Shown piece by piece: positions 12,538 to 12,694 of a stretch of DNA of 12,694 bases. Made by a program: the position numbers and the translations under genes. The stretch is taken from assembly GCA_014381165.1 (NCBI GenBank), contig JACMIM010000714.1, positions 1 through 12,694 on the forward strand, read 5' to 3'. Source of the stretch: Roseiflexaceae bacterium. GTDB taxonomy: Bacteria; Chloroflexota; Chloroflexia; Chloroflexales; Roseiflexaceae. The stretch's first letter is position 1. Each line of letters opens with the position of its first letter. Under the pieces are notes generated by a model. It was not told the DNA's origin, did not search any database, and was given only the letters and a program-made list of their open reading frames with translations.

Positions 12538-12592
12538 CGCACGCTGTACCCTGGAAAGAGCCTCAGTTGCACGGCGCTTGCTACGCCGCCGC
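12502..12592. repeat. Two direct copies of a 39-bp repeat, period 52
   Basis: The copies at 12502-12540 and 12554-12592 begin GAAAGAGCCTCAGTTGCACG and differ at one base. Each carries the GCGCTTGCTRCGCCGC core, whose inverted copy lies at 12473-12488. Together they form an inverted-direct repeat cluster filling the gap after the loader gene. No array of more than two copies is seen in the window. Confidence 0.85.
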
Positions 12593-12694
12593 TATGTGCC
12601 GCCGCCGTTATTCCGAACAGGCGCAGAGATAGCACCGGCATGTTTTACGAGTTCTTCCAGGCTTTTATTTTCATGTTCAGTACCTCCAATAGCC
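12592..12694 (-). CDS. Possible C-terminal end of a minus-strand gene, rest outside window
   Basis: A minus-strand frame is open from the window edge for 33 codons (reading AIGGTEHENKSLEELVKHAG and onward) and ends in TAG at 12594-12592. The composition looks protein-like (EHENKSLEELVKHAG) and is less GC-rich than nearby genes, but the stretch is short. In a different frame, GGAGGT (12688-12683) sits 7 nt before an ATG that opens only a 9-codon ORF (MKIKAWKNS), so the region could instead be a gene start broken early. Neither reading is secure; no function is proposed. Confidence 0.3.
   Translation of the reverse strand, partial: AIGGTEHENKSLEELVKHAGAISAPVRNNGGGT

Noticed and set aside
12384..12641. 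85-residue minus-strand ORF at the right end
   Set aside because: It runs over the 39-bp direct repeats and into the loader gene's coding strand, with a repeat-derived sequence and no good start signal.

Overview
This window carries an accessory-poor, high-GC chromosomal segment that fits a filamentous member of the Chloroflexota (Chloroflexia/Roseiflexus-like). That assignment is an inference. It rests on GC-rich coding, a DnaD-like plus DnaI-like replication pair behind dnaB, small zinc-ribbon and SH3-like membrane proteins, and abundant short palindromic repeats between genes. No rRNA, tRNA, CRISPR array, transposase or intact prophage was seen.

Layout. The left edge (1-1510, + strand) holds the 3' part of an LCP-family cell-envelope gene and mscL. 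A long hairpin (1520-1558) separates mscL from a convergent minus-strand block that runs back to 8750. Read in the direction of transcription, that block is: a two-RCK channel-like membrane protein (8750-6918); trpC (6665-5799), overlapped by a zinc-ribbon/DUF4190-like membrane protein (5802-5356); an SH3-like membrane protein (5273-4722); a HAD phosphatase (4613-3954); endonuclease III (3885-3229); a 524-bp stretch with no long gene; a 67-residue unknown ORF coupled to rsgA (2704-2501 and 2504-1557). From 8766 rightwards the + strand carries a replication/translation cassette: rplI, dnaB, a DnaD-like primosomal protein and a DnaI/DnaC-like helicase loader. The right end is repeat-rich, with a possible last piece of a minus-strand gene.

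The most interesting part is the stretch between nth and rsgA (2705-3228). It contains (i) a 117-bp MITE with 17-bp terminal inverted repeats and a 5-bp target duplication, whose first three bases form the stop codon of nth; (ii) a promoter with a perfect -35 box; and (iii) a structured leader of about 300 nt with a 10-bp closing helix, an internal 8-bp hairpin, and mutually exclusive antiterminator and terminator helices ending in seven Ts, followed by a good ribosome binding site. This looks like a cis-acting attenuator or riboswitch controlling the small unknown ORF and rsgA. I do not recognise it as a known class. All structures were paired by eye, not by a folding program.

Other notable points: a perfect DnaA box and an imperfect 14-bp inverted repeat upstream of dnaB; an inverted array of octanucleotide repeats between dnaB and the DnaD-like gene; an out-of-frame overlap between the DnaD-like and loader genes; a ~25-residue in-frame insertion with simple tandem repeats in TrpC; and a channel-like protein that keeps the TM-P-TM-RCK-RCK plan but lacks the TVGYG filter.
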